Assembly (NCBI GenBank): GCA_037013495.1
Contig: CM072802.1
Coordinates: forward strand, 47,034,501-47,098,500
Length of the DNA stretch: 64,000 nucleotides
From: Hippophae tibetana
Lineage: Eukaryota; Streptophyta; Magnoliopsida; Rosales; Elaeagnaceae
Direction: 5' to 3'
Shown: piece by piece, positions 1-12,000 of the stretch
How the letters are laid out: every line of letters starts with the position of its first letter
Position numbering within the stretch: position 1 is the stretch's first letter
Notes under the pieces: generated by a model
Told to the model about the DNA's origin: nothing
Database searches by the model: none
Seen by the model: only the letters and a program-made list of their open reading frames with translations
Made by a program: the position numbers and the translations under genes

Positions 1-476
1 AAATTGGTTATCAACCCCACCCATAGGTGTTAATTGATTTGTTTAGTTAACAAAGAATATCTAACCCCACCAAAGGTGGTATTCATACAAAAAAGGGAGA
101 ATCAATAAATATCAATTCATATCTTTAATAACCTAGATAATATGAGCAAACATAATTAACTTAGTTATTATATCCATAAATACTCCGCCATTATAAATGA
201 TAAAATTTGCATAAATGTTTATTGAATCTATGTTTATTTTTATGTGAGTAGATTAAAAACACAAAACCCTAAAATATCGTGACAGGATGTTTAGGATTTA
301 ATTTCGTTTTTAAAAGTTTGAATAATAAATTAAAAATCACATACATTCATTCCTTAGATCGACCTTGGGAGTATACTTATCATTTTCTACGAAATTATTC
401 GTGCACTTGCGAGAGTTTTATAAATATTAAAACCAAAGTATTCGCAAGAATCGGCGATACTGGTTTTCACTCATCA
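1..476 (+). mobile_element. 5' LTR (3' portion only) of coding-less Athila-family element
   Basis: This is the R/U5-side end of an LTR whose left part lies outside the window. It matches 4889-5364 almost base for base and also matches the ends of the other Athila-family LTRs (34563-35038, 42630-43200, 54306-54876). It ends in TCATCA and is followed four to six bases later by a tRNA-Asp primer site. Against its own 3' LTR I count roughly 17 differences over 476 bp, mostly C/T and G/A transitions. It is therefore clearly older than the insertion at 41141-54876. Confidence 0.9.
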
Positions 477-482
477 AGTTTT

Positions 483-500
483 TGGCGCCGTTGCCGGGGA
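483..500 (+). other. Primer binding site, tRNA-Asp type
   Basis: TGGCGCCGTTGCCGGGGA is complementary to the 3' end of plant tRNA-Asp(GUC) including the CCA tail, the usual primer of Athila elements. It lies just inside the LTR end, as expected for minus-strand priming, and is identical to the site at 43207-43224. Confidence 0.9.
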
Positions 501-1028
501 AGGAATAGCGTTTTTAAATTATTTATCAAAATTTTAAAAACATTTTGTGCTGTAAATAATTGTGATTTTTTTGTTTTAATAAAAAAATAAAAATCAAATT
601 TCAAATTTAATAAAAAAATAATAAAAAATAAGTAAAAAAAATATTTTTTTTAGTAAAATAATTTAGAAATTTGAAATTTGAAGTAAAATTTTTTACCGTT
701 CATGAATAGTAAAAAAACAAATAAAAAAAAGATTAAAAAAATTAAAAAAAAAGATTAAAATTTTTAAAATAAATAAATAATATAGCGTTAATAGTAAAAT
801 AAAATTACCGTTAATTAATAGTAAAAAAAATTAAAAAATTAAAATATTTTAAGATAAAAATAAATAAATAATATAGTGTATATAGTAAAATAAAATTACC
901 GTTCATGAATAGTAAAAAAATAGAAAATAAAAAATAAAAAAAATTCAATTTTTATTTTTATTTTATTTGCTTTTACCTTTCTCTATTTTAATTTATTTTA
1001 CCTTTTTCAATTTTAATTTACTTTATTT

Positions 1029-1425
1029 TTATTTTATTGTTATTAATTTTTATTTAACTTAATTAACTTAGATTTTTACTAACTTAATTAACTTAGCTTT
1101 TTAATTAACTTAGATTTTTCATTAACTTAATTAACTTAGATTTTTAGTTAACTTAACTTAATTAACTTAAATTTTTAATTAACTTAGATTTTTTTTAACT
1201 TAACTAACTTAGATTTTTAACTTAGCTTTTTAATTAACTTAACTTAATTAACTTAACTTTTTAATTAACTTTGATTAACTTAGTTTTTTAATTAATTTAG
1301 ATTTTTTTTAACTTAACCAACTTAGCTTTTTAATTAACTTAACTTAATTAACTTAGATTTTCTTTTACTTAATTAACTTAAATTTTTACCTAACATAACT
1401 TAATTAACTTAACTTTAATAACATG
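1029..1425 (+). repeat. AT-rich minisatellite (TTAACTTAATTAACTTAGATTTTT-like)
   Basis: Repeated short blocks built from TTAATTAACTTA, AACTTAATTAACTTA and GATTTTT, in variable order and with variable spacer. The array sits between the PBS leader and the hairpin domain. The intact Athila element has A-rich tracts here instead, so the array expanded in this derivative. Confidence 0.75.
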
Positions 1426-1451
1426 AAAAGTAAAGATCTAAGGGAGTTCTG

Positions 1452-1566
1452 TCTAGGAGACTAGTTCCTGGATGCCTTTATGCTACTAGTCTTTCCTGGG
1501 AACGTTGTTCTGTCTAGGAGGATGGTTTTTAACGAGCCTTTGCCTCACCATTCTTTCCTGGGAGCA
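1452..1566 (+). other. Tandem leader hairpins (conserved RNA structure candidate)
   Basis: Two adjacent related hairpins. The first pairs AGACTAGT with ACTAGTCT, extended outward by TCTAGGA against TCCTGGGA. The second pairs GGATGGT with ACCATTC (one G-U pair), again with the outer TCTAGGA/TCCTGGGA arms. The same pair is at 43763-43876, where the second stem is GAATGGT/ACCATTC. Its retention in a copy that lost all coding sequence suggests a cis-acting role such as RNA packaging or dimerisation; this is inferred, not shown. Confidence 0.6.
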
Positions 1567-1925
1567 CTCTTGGTTAATACTGATTATGTTATTTTAACTT
1601 AAATAAAAAAATTTAAAAATTAAAATTAAAAAAAAAATTCTGAAACTATCTCCAAAATTTTAAAGTCTTAATTACAATCTCAAGAGTTAGTTTCTTTGCT
1701 TGATCTAGGTACAATTGTGTTTTGATGCCTTAATTATTTGATTTGCACGTAGATGTGGGTTATCTAAAACCCTCAAGCATGCCCCTAGTTTTTGGTACAG
1801 AAAAATTTAAAAATCAATAGGGCATGTTTGAAACAGTATAGGTAGACAACCTTGTCTTACTTGTAGGTATGATTGACTCAATGATGAGGGGACATTGAGT
1901 TTACCTAAAATGCAATCCCCAAGTT

Positions 1926-1974
1926 ACGTCTTGCTAAGACGTTAAACTAAGCGCTGGATGGGAGGCAACCCATC
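1926..1974 (+). other. Post-ORF hairpin pair
   Basis: ACGTCTT-GCT-AAGACGT is followed by GATGGG-AGGCAA-CCCATC. The pair is identical to 50915-50963, just after the pol stop codon of the intact element, and related to 45458-45507 after its first gag. The GGGAGGCAACCC hairpin is, to my recollection, recurrent in plant Athila/Tat elements; its function is unknown. Confidence 0.7.
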
Positions 1975-2248
1975 ATTTTAGGTAATTTTCTGTTATTTAC
2001 TTTATTTTATTGTTTATTTTAGTTTAGTTATATGTGAATAATTTTTAAATTGTTAAAACTAAAAATATTTGTTGAGATGTTAGAAGTTCACAGTGATATG
2101 TCTGTATACACTTTAAATGATGAATATGATGAATGCACCTGCATTTCTCCATTACTACTTACACATTCTCAAGAAATAGGTAATCTTTCTTCTCTTTTCT
2201 CTTTATCTTTAATTTACAGTTGTTACATTGAGGACAATGTAAGTTCTA

Positions 2249-2258
2249 GGTTGGGGGT
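2249..2258 (+). other. Internal polypurine-tract-like motif
   Basis: GGTTGGGGGT occurs here and again at 3491-3500 right before the 3' LTR; the intact element has the same two copies (51252-51261 and 52817-52826). The internal copy follows a conserved TTGAGGACAATGTAAG block. Confidence 0.45.
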
Positions 2259-3488
2259 GGTGAAAAATTACCATGCTTAATTAGAAAAAAAAAGATGTAA
2301 CAATTTAAAATTAAAAACAAAAAAATTATGTTCACGTTTTCATTTTTTGTGTTTGATTTTATTTTTGTTTTGTGTGATTTAGTAATTTTTGAAATAAAAA
2401 ATATATATATATATTTTCTCACAAAAATTTATCATTTCTTTAAATCAAATTTAAGTGAATAGTTAAGTCTTTTGTACTGTTAGATTAATTTTTGAAAACA
2501 TATCATGAAACTTTTTGTAATTATTTTTGATAATTAGTTAGTTTTTGTCATAAATAGTATTTCTTGATAAAATGTGGAAATTATATTAAACCCAAAATCG
2601 GTGTTTATGAATTTTTTTTTAGTGGAGACTACCCTTGTGAGATATAATTTGAGCCTAATTTCTTTTATTGAGAGTGAAATATATATATATTTTTCTACTC
2701 CAAACACATTTCTTATTTATTCAAATTTTTAGATGATCTCTATATGTATTAGCATTGAATGTATGAATTTTTTCTCATCTTAATAGAGTATCATATATTT
2801 TTGATTATTATTTTTGCTTAGATTAAATGATTTGAGTAGAAATTGATAGTATATGCTTATATCTCATTTATGCATGACTGCTACAAAAACAAAAAGACAT
2901 ATCTGGGGTTACCTAAACCAAGATCAAACAGAAAAGCCACAAAATTAACCACTCACCAAAAACCTAAAAAAATGTACAATCTGTACATGGGTTGACTCTC
3001 TCAAAAATACATATATATATCTACAGAAAAAAAATAGAGAGATAAAAAATATATAGTATCATCTACATACTATGACCCACGTTGCCTACAAAGTTATGAG
3101 TACATGCTAATTACAAAAGAAAGATATAGGAAGTAATTCCCCAAAAAGTCATTCCAATTTCTTCATTTGTAAAAAGCATATATCTTGAAATTCTTTCTTA
3201 ATGAGTGATATGTTGTTTTCTTTTATTCTTAAATTAATTTTTGATTTTGTTGTAATTTTAGTTTTTGATTTGATTGTTTTTATTATTTCTTTTGATTTTT
3301 TTAGTTCAATGTTTGTGGGTATCATTACTGAAAACCCTCAAGAGACTCAAACTCGTCCACTAGGGCAACCTAGGGGTTTAAAGGCTTATTGCATAGGCTA
3401 AATGCAACCGTTTCAATCCACGAAGGTGATTTAGGATAGTTTAATTTTTAGTTTTTATCGATTCTCTTGCTAAGTGACTAGCAAGAAG

Positions 3489-3502
3489 CTGGTTGGGGGT
3501 TG
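3489..3502 (+). other. Polypurine tract of coding-less Athila-family element
   Basis: A G-rich tract (CTGGTTGGGGGTTG) directly abuts the 3' LTR start TGATGAGTGC, where plus-strand priming occurs in LTR elements. Confidence 0.65.
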
Positions 3503-5364
3503 TGATGAGTGCTTAAAAAGCACTAAAATAACCATGATTTTATGCACATTAATTGATTAAAAAAATATATTTATATGTTTTATCATATATTTATATAAAT
3601 TTGTCTTTTTCGGAATCACGAGTATTTTTATTATTTTTCAGGTATTTTGGCTTAAAAACGTAACTTAAAGACTCAAAGAGAAATACTTGAAGCAATACAT
3701 CACAAATATATTAATAAATAAATGGGGAAAGGTCAACAAATATGGAAAAATTGGACAAAATGGGTCAAAAAGGTCAAAAATGTCAAAAAGGAGAAAATCG
3801 CGTCCAGCTCCCCAACCGCGCGCGCAGCACGCCAGCCATCTTCGCCAAGCCGCGCGCGCCCTCCTCCAAATCTGCACATGCCCCAGCGCGCAGATACTGT
3901 TCACGCACGTGCCCCTGCGCGCCCAGCAGCCCTTCCGCGCGTGCCGATGCCTTTTCACCCCATTTTTCACGTTCAGCCACCCCCATGACGTCATGCTAAC
4001 GTCATCAATGACCTCAGCATTTGCACTACGCGTTTTTACATTTTTTTTAACATTTTTTTACTCATTTTTCTCTCCATCCTCACCTATAAATACCCCCATT
4101 CCCTTCACTTCAAAACACACCTTCAAAACACACTTCTCTCTTCTTTCTTTCTCTCTTTTCTTAGATTTTTAGATTTTCTTAGTTTTTAGTTAATTTCTCT
4201 TAGTTTTAGAGTTCTTCCCTTTTTGGGAAGAATTAGTTATGTTTATGTAATTTATTAGCTTTTTGATTCAATAAATGGGAGTGCAAATTCCGCTTGGAGG
4301 TTTTCCAGCAACAGGAATAGCGTCAAAGTTCTGTAAGGATTTTATTTTCTTTACAGTTATTTTTATGCTTTATTCTTACATGTTATATTTAATTTGTCTG
4401 TGATTAAATTTAAATGTGTTGGCTGTTAATAAACATGATGTAATAATAACGTTGTTATGCTTGCGAAATATTAAATAGGTGAAAATCTCTAAAATGAATT
4501 GATTTTATTTTTATTCATGATTTTATATTAAGAATGTTAGAGAGAAATATATTATTTTTCATTACAAACTTAAACCTGAAAATTAGATTTTAAGGTTTAG
4601 TTATCCGGTCTGATTTAGAGTAGTGCTCTTTTATTTGATGGTACAATCGTCCGGTAGTTAGAGTGAAGCTCTATTTCAAAAGTTTTTATAAGAATTATTA
4701 TCTAAAAATGTATTGACAACATGTTTTCAGTAGTGGTTTTAAAACTTGAAAGTTAGTACTCGGATAACTACATTCTTAGGTTTAATTTGGACACCTGGAA
4801 TAAAGTTGAAACTGTCTAACCCCACCAAAGGTGGCATTTAAATGGTTCATTTTCAATCTCTTAGAAAAAGGAATTAATTTAATTAAGCAAATTGGTTATC
4901 AACCCCACCCATAGGTGTTAATTGTTTTGTTTAGTTAACAAAGAATATCTAACCCCACCAAAGGTGGTATTCATACAAAAAAGGGAGAATCAATAAATAT
5001 CAATTCATGTCTTTAATAACCTAGATAATATGAGCAAGCATAGTTAACTTAGTTATTATGTCCATAAATACTCTGCCATTATAAATGATAAAATTTGCAT
5101 AAATGTTTATTGAATCTATGTTTATATTTATGTGAGTAGATTAAAAACACAAAACCCCAAAATATCGTGACAGGATGTTTAGGATTTAATTTCGTTTTTA
5201 AAAGTTTGAATAATAAATTAAAAACCACATACATTCCTTCCTTAGATCGACCTTGGGAGTATACTTATCATTTTCTACGAAATTATTCGTGCACTTGCAA
5301 GAGTTTTATAAATATTAAAACCAAAGTATTGGCAAGAATCGGTGATGCCGGTTTTCGCTCATCA
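3503..5364 (+). mobile_element. 3' LTR of coding-less Athila-family element
   Basis: 1862 bp, TGATGAGTGC...CTCATCA. U3 holds a short GC-rich CpG segment (about 3800-3960), a TGACGTCA site with a related AACGTCATC, and a TATA box at 4085-4092 (TATAAATA). A putative AATAAA polyadenylation signal lies near 4269. It is homologous along its length to 33263-35038, 41141-43200 and 52829-54876, and in reverse to 6541-8401 and 10628-12351. The base pairs after it (CACCT) would be the TSD, but the other end is outside the window. Confidence 0.92.
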
Positions 5365-5395
5365 CACCTACGCCACACAAGAAAGAGTAAATGAC

Positions 5396-5457
5396 CCTTG
5401 GATGTTACCCACCAAGGTTACCCATAACATTGGGCCCATGGATGTTACTCACCATGG
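5396..5457. repeat. Two 23-bp palindromic repeats, 40 bp apart
   Basis: CCTTGG-atgttaccca-CCAAGG and CCATGG-atgttactca-CCATGG share their loop with one change. The third stem pair differs as T-A versus A-T, with both sides changed. No surrounding gene is recognised. Confidence 0.5.
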
Positions 5458-5481
5458 TCACATCAATCTTCAACATGTTGT

Positions 5482-5545
5482 TAACAATTCAATTGTTCCT
5501 ATTCCATTAAGTTCGTGGGTTCCTAGGGTTATTTTCCTATAGATT
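5482..5545 (+). repeat. Small fragment of CRM-like (B family) LTR end
   Basis: The stretch around CAATTGTTCCTATTCCATTA and GGTTATTTTCCTATAG matches, in the opposite orientation, the start of the B right LTR at 32700-32765. It is an isolated remnant. Nothing is recognised in 5546-5704. Confidence 0.5.
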
Positions 5546-5704
5546 TCCAATAAGTAACACATTAAAATCCTTACCGCTAGATCAATCAAACTTATTCTCA
5601 ATCCGTTGAGTGATAAACCCTCAATCGATTTACTTGTTTGTCAATCGATCGAGTGATGTACCCTCTTTTGAGATACTCCCTTGTGACCCTTTATTTGTCC
5701 TAAT

Positions 5705-6185
5705 TTTTGATCCATTTGACATCTTTTAACCTACATTGTCAAATTAAACACAATTTAAGCTTATTCAGAATATTAAGCAAAACCATGACAAATACATATC
5801 ATAAAAAATTATTATATTCAAAAGATAATGGACATATAGTTTTTATCATATTGTCGTTTCATTATATTATAAGTCATGAGCATGTCATTTACAACCTCCA
5901 TAGGTACCAAAATTATAGTTATTTTATGAAACTCAAATTATGCATTTATGAGTACAATATTCCATCATATGGACTATATGCATGTTATTTTTTTATCATG
6001 TAATTCAAGATAATACATACATATTTTACGTTAGAGCTCAACCTTTATATTTATTTTCCACTCCCAGGTAACAGGGTTTAAGGCCACATCACATGAAATT
6101 GGAGGCTTTTGATTCACTTTTTTTTATGCATTATAGGTTGTTTTTATCTCCTTGTCATGTTGTATAGTGTATTCTAACTATTGTT
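5705..6185 (+). mobile_element. 5' LTR remnant of Tekay/Del-type element
   Basis: Collinear with 12655-13105 in the 3' LTR of the same element: shared blocks include TTTTTATCATA, the TCATTTACA...CATAGG stretch, ATGCATTTATGAGTACA, TTCAAGATAAT and CATGTTGTATAGTGTATTCT. Homology stops at about 6180 and integrase-like sequence starts at once, so PBS, gag, protease, RT and RNase H have been deleted. Confidence 0.6.
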
Positions 6186-6189
6186 TTTA

Positions 6190-6535
6190 TCTGTGGAAGA
6201 AAAATTTTCATTGCTTAAACTTACAAAACATTATATGGAGGAAATTGTGAGATTACATAGAGCTCTATTATCAATTTGTTTTATAGGGTTGCAAGATTTC
6301 CTTCTCAATTGTGGTCTATATTGTAAAAATCTATGAGAAAAAGTTACAGTTCAGTATTGCCTTTCATCCTTAAACTGATGGATAGTCAGAATGAACAATT
6401 CAAATCCTTGAAGAAATATTGCATGGTTGTGTTTTCCAATTTAATGGTAATTAGGATGACCACTTACAATTAAAGGAGTTTTCTTGCAATAATAGTTTCC
6501 ATTCTAGCATTTGAGATGGCCCCATATGAAGCATG
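6190..6535 (+). pseudogene. Integrase core fragment, Tekay/Del-type Ty3/gypsy (part 1)
   Basis: Conceptual translation with frameshifts gives pieces such as EIVRLHRA, a degenerate AFHPQTDGQ region and LEEILHGCVFQF, typical of the integrase catalytic core of chromoviruses. The reading frame is broken by several stops and shifts. The gene is cut at 6540 by a solo LTR and resumes at 8407. The first catalytic Asp region is missing. Confidence 0.65.
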
Positions 6536-6540
6536 ATACG

Positions 6541-8401
6541 TGATGAGCAAAATTGGCATTGTCGATCCTACCAATACTTTGATTTTATATTTATAAAACT
6601 CTCGCAAGTGCACGAATCATTTCATAGAAAATGATAAGTATACTCCCAAGGTCGATCTAAGGAAGGAATATATGTGGTTTTTAATTTATTATTAAAACTT
6701 TTAAAAATGAAATTAAATCGTAAATATTTGGTCACGATATTTTGGGTTTTGTGTGTTTTCTAATCTAATAACATAAAAATAAACATAGATACAAATTCAA
6801 TAAATATTTATGCAAATTTTATCATTTATAATAATGAGTATTTATGGAAATAATAACTAATTAATTATGCTTCCTCATATTATTTAGGTTATTAAAGATA
6901 TAAATTGATATTTATTGATTCTCTCTTTTTTATATAAATACCACCTTTGGTGGGGTTAGATATTCTTTGTTAACTAAACAAATCAATTAACGCCTATGTG
7001 TGGGGTCGATAACTAATTTGGTTAATTAATTTAATTCTTTTTTTCTAAGAGATTGAAAATGAACCATTTAAATGCCACTTTTGGTGGGGTTAGATAGTTT
7101 AAAATTTATTCAAAGTGTCCAAATTAAACCCAAGAATCTAATTATCTGAGTACTAACTTTCAAGTTTCAAAACCACTACTGAAAACATGTTGTCAATACA
7201 TTTTCAAATAATAATTCTTATAAAAACTTTTGAAATAGCGCTTCACTCTAACTACTGGCCGATTTTACCAACAAATAAAATAGCACTGCTCCAAATCAGA
7301 CAGGATAACTAAACTTAAAATATAATTTTCAGATTTAAGTTTGTAATGAAAAATAATATATTTCTCTTTAACATTCTTAATATAAAATCTTGAATAAAAA
7401 CAAAATCAATTCATTTAAGAGATTTTTACCTATTTAATATTTCGCAAGTATAACAACGTTGTTATTATATCATGTTTATAAATAGCCAAAAATGTTAAAT
7501 TTTAATCACAGGCAAATTAAATATACCATATAAGAATAAAATATAAAAAAATAACTGTAAAAACTTATAGCACTTTAATGTTAATTCTGTTGCTGCAAAA
7601 CCTTCAAATGGAATTGAATTTCCATTTATTGAATAAAAAAGTTAATAAATTACAAAAAAAACATAATTAGTTCTTCTCAAAAAGAGAAAAACTCTAAAAC
7701 TAAAACAAAAGAGAAAAACTCTAAAACTAAAACAAAAGAGAAAAACAAAAAAACTAAGAAATGGAGAAAAAGAAAGAGAGAAGATGTTTTTGAGGTGTGT
7801 TTTGGTGTGGAGGTAATGAAGGTATTTATAGGTGAGGAGAGGATAAAAAATGATCAAACAAATGGGAAAATGCACATTAGGTGAATGATGACATCATTGC
7901 TAATGTAATTAGCATATGGGATGGGGTTGATGGGCGTAGTAGCGCACGCGGATGGGGTAGATGAGCGCACGTCGCGCGTAAAATGGGGCAGATACGTGCA
8001 CGACTTCTGGGTTTTACGTGCGCAAACTTCAGTATGGTTTGAGCACTGCACCCAAACTTTGGCATTCACTGCAGCTGGGCACTACTATGTGCGTTTCTTG
8101 ACTCGGTAGGGCAACTTGTTGCGCAATTTCATATTTTTGACATTTGTTTAGCCTTTTAACCCATTTTCTCCAAGTTTTTCATCTTTTTTGCCTTTTCCTC
8201 ATTTATTTTATCAATATATTTATGATGTATTTCCTGTAGTATTTTTCTTTGATTCTTTAAGTTACTTTTTTAAGGGAAAATACCTGAAAAACAATAAAAA
8301 TACCTATGATTCTGAAAAGACAGATTTATATAAAATATATGATAAAATCAATTAAAATGTATAAAATAATGATAATTTTAATAATTTTTTAGCACTCATC
8401 A
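6541..8401 (-). mobile_element. Solo LTR, Athila family (reverse)
   Basis: 1861 bp, TGATGAGC...ACTCATCA on the + strand, the reverse complement of the LTRs at 3503-5364 and 41141-43200. It is flanked by a perfect 5-bp TSD, ATACG, at 6536-6540 and 8402-8406, and has no internal region, so it arose by recombination between the LTRs of a full element. It interrupts the Tekay-type integrase pseudogene. The putative U3 GC-rich segment is at about 7915-8090. Confidence 0.95.
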
Positions 8402-8406
8402 ATACG

Positions 8407-9030
8407 GTATCAAATATATAACCCCAATATGTTGGGATGGGTAGGTTAAAAAAGGACTTTGGGCCAAGAGTATGTAGAAATGCGCACTTAAAAAATTCAA
8501 ATAGTCATAGAAAAATTGAAGATAGCACAAGATTAAAAAAAGAGCTATGCAAATAATAATATTAAGGAGTGCGAATATAAAGTTAGAGGCCAAGTATTCT
8601 TAAAGTTATCACCATGGAATGGGGAAGTTTGATTTGAGAGATGTGCCATGCTAAGCCTTCATTACATTTGTCCTTATAAGATTATAGAGAAAGCACTCCT
8701 TGTGGCATATCATTTAGCTATAGCACCTGAACTTTCTAGGATCTATTATACATTTAATGTTTCTATGCTTCGTGGATACGTCTTAGATCCATCCCATGCC
8801 ATTGAGCCCCAACCAGTCAAAGTAAAATAAATTTGACATATGAAGAAAAAATAGTAGAAATACATGATCACAAAGAACAAGTCAACATAACAAAAACATT
8901 CCAATAGTAAAAGTACTTTGGAGAAATCACACAATGGAAGAGACAACATGGGAACCTAAATAAAAAATGCCCATCCAGTACCATTATTTATTTAAACATG
9001 GTATATGAATTTCGAGGATGAAATTCTTAA
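8407..9030 (+). pseudogene. Integrase C-terminus and chromodomain remnant, Tekay/Del type (part 2)
   Basis: It continues the integrase interrupted at 6540. The best-preserved stretch (8648-8830) reads ICPYKIIEKA, then LAIAPELSRI, then VSMLRGYVLDPSHAIE, matching the IGPYEILERIG / LPPELS.IHNVFHVSMLRKYVPDPSHVI region of Tekay/Del integrases. Around 8937-9005 a weak EETTWEP..YLF chromodomain end is followed by TTCGAGGATGAAATTCTTAA, the usual end-of-gene/PPT block of this clade. Several stops; a dead copy. Confidence 0.8.
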
Positions 9031-9041
9031 AATTGGATAAA

Positions 9042-12000
9042 TGTAACATACTTTCCGTTGTTTTAGAGTAACATTACTATTAAGTGTATATTATTTTTGC
9101 TATTATAATTTTACCCTCACTATTACCAAAATGTCCTAACTCTTAAAAATTTTCAAGTTATGGGACAATGGTGTTTTGATCTTTAACTTTATTTTTTTTA
9201 AGCAAGAGGTTTCACACCCTTATTTTAAGAGGACACATGTCCTTATGACTATTAAAAACAATGCAAGAGAATTGGTGCCCACATGTCTTACTCACCTTCT
9301 CTTACTCATCTTGTTAGTGTATGCCTCTATAAGAAGCTTGGGACTAAATTAGCTAAAAGTAAATATGAAAGAAGAAGAATAAGAAGAAGTGGAACAAGAT
9401 AGAAGTTTTAAGTTAAAGCATAGCTAGGTAACTATTTTTGCAGCAAATTCAAATGGAAGTTGAGAAAAGTTTAGTAATAAATAGACTTTGTTTCATATTT
9501 CTTTTAAAATATATAAATGTCTATTTTATGATTAATTTTATCATTTTTCATTTTAATGTTTCTACGTAAAGTTATACACGTTGCACTGTTGATGGTGCTT
9601 TGAAAGTCAAGCTAGAAGAACCCTCAATATTTTTGCTATTTGAAATAGTTATACTTTTTGGGATTTACTAAATTACATGTTGTTCTAAATCTTGATATAT
9701 CTAGTTTTAGAAGTATTTTTTGATTTTTCATTTCGAATTTGCTAGACAAAGTTATGCCCAATTTAACCAAGGATATGTTAATTAGGATTGGTGTTGGGAA
9801 AACTATTTGGAACCCAATCGATATTTTTGTTATTTGAAATAGTTTCACTCATTGGAATTGGATGCTTTATATCTTGTTTTAAATCTTAAGATGACTACTT
9901 TAATATGGATTCTATGGCTAGTTATTCCAAGTCTTCTACACAAATATATAGTAAATTAACTAAAAGTATGTTCTATTGAAGTTGTGCTGAAAATTTATTT
10001 TGAAACTAATCGGAATTATAAGGATGGAAAGGGTGTTTCGTACGATATTTAAGTGCATGATATCTTACTTTATAGATTGAAATGCCTAATTTTTGTTTGT
10101 TTTTATATAAATGAATTTAGACATTTGTACCAAAACTTATATTTGAAATGACAATTATAGGTTTAGGAGTATCCTAAAACTATTTAAAATACAATAATAA
10201 ACTATTAGAAACCCCTATTTTGATAGTGTTAGAGTGTGTTTCAATTTGAATTAAATAAACAAGTTATGGTGTTATCAATGTTCTAACACAAACATGATTA
10301 TTTAGGAAGAATTGAGCAAGCATACCATATCGTGCACTTAAAGAACCAACTATGATTTAATACTGTGAGTGGATACCTATCTTTACAAGTTTTATGTTTG
10401 TATAAATTATTGGATGAAACATTAATATATTAATTTCAATACATTTGAAGAACATATACATCATGAGAATATATTTTATTTTCAGTTTTCGAATTAGTCA
10501 AATACATGCATGATAATTTGCAAGCAAATTAAGATTAACTCAATTTTATTATGTATAGTAGTTTATATTCAAACTTGTGAGCTCAATAAATATTTTACAA
10601 CTATCAAAATACTTTCTCTCGTGTATTTGATGGACGAAAACCGGGATCATCGATCCTGCCAATACTTTGGTTTTATATATATAAAACTCTCGCAAGTGCA
10701 CGAATCATTTCGTAGAAAATGATAAGTATACTCCCAAGGTCGATATAAGGAAGAAATATATGTGGTTTTTAATTTATTATTCAAACTTTTAAAAACGAAA
10801 TTAAATCCTGTCAATAGTTTGGTTTTTGTGTTTCTAATCTAATAACATAAAAATAAACATAGATAAAGATTCGATAAACATTTATGCAAATTTTATCATT
10901 TCTAATAGTGGAGTATTTATGGATATAATAACTAAGTTAATTATGCTTGCTCATATTATTTAGGTTATTAAATATATAAATTGATATTTATTGATTCTCT
11001 CTTTTTTATATGAATACCACCTTTGGTGGCGTTAGATATTCTTTGTTAACTAAACAAATCAATTAACACCTATGGGTGGGGTTGATAACTAATTTGGTTA
11101 ATTAAATTAATTCATTTTTCTAAGAGATTGAAAATGAACCATTTAAATGCCACCTTTGGTGGGGTTAGACAGTTTAAACTTTATTCAAGGTGTCTAAATT
11201 AAACCTAAGAATTTAATTATTCGAGTACTAACTTTCAAGTTTTAAAACCACTACTGAAAACATGTTGTCAATACATTTAATTATTATAAAAACTTTTGAA
11301 ATAGAGCTTCACTCTAACTACTGGGCGATTGTACCAATAAATAAAAGAGTACTACTCTAAATCAGACCGGATAACTAAATCTTAAAATCTAATTTTTAGA
11401 TTTAAGTTTGTAATGAAATATAATATATATCTCTCTAACATTCGTAATATAAAATCTTGAATAAAAATAAAATCAATTCATTTTACAGATTTTTACCTAT
11501 TTAATATTTCGTAAGCATAATGACGTTATTATTATATCATGTTTACAAACAGCCAACAAAGTTAAATTTAATCACAAACAAATTAAATATAACATGTAAG
11601 AATAAAGCATAAAAAATAACTGTAAAGAAAATAAAATCCTTACAGTACTTCGATGCTATTCCCGTTGCTAGAAAACCTCCAAACAGAATTTGCACTCCCA
11701 TTTATTGAATCGAAAAGCAAATAAATTACAAAAACATAACTAGTTCTTCTAAAAAAGAGAAGAACTCTAAAACTAAGAAAAGCTTAAAAACTTATAAATG
11801 AGAGAAAGAAAGAGAAAAGAAGATGTATTTTTAGGTCTGTTTAGTTGTGAAGAGAATGGGTGGAAACGCGGAGTAGTGAATGATGACGTCATTGATGATG
11901 TCATGCTGACGTGGCGGCATAGCGTGCAGATTGGGGCAGATGGGCGCAACGGCGTGCATAGATGGGTAGCAGCGTGCGCAGATGGACTGTGCGCAGATGG

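Larger units (their letters stand above)
477..3502 (+). mobile_element. Non-coding internal region of Athila-family derivative
   Basis: About 3 kb between PBS and PPT with no gag or pol reading frame. The left part (501-1575) matches the leader of the intact element at 43225-43890. The part from 1926 onward matches the post-pol region of the intact element (50915-52828), less about 395 bp corresponding to 52110-52500. The middle (about 1640-1890) is not recognised except at its right edge. LTRs, PBS, leader hairpins and PPT are kept, so the copy could be mobilised in trans by an autonomous relative; that is inference. Confidence 0.8.

Noticed and set aside
483..500. tRNA gene fragment
   Set aside because: Only 18 bp match the tRNA-Asp 3' end, next to an LTR; it is a primer binding site.
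7642..7875. 77-codon minus-strand ORF with FCFSFRVFL repeats
   Set aside because: It is low-complexity Phe/Leu sequence from a pyrimidine-rich R-region repeat of a solo LTR.
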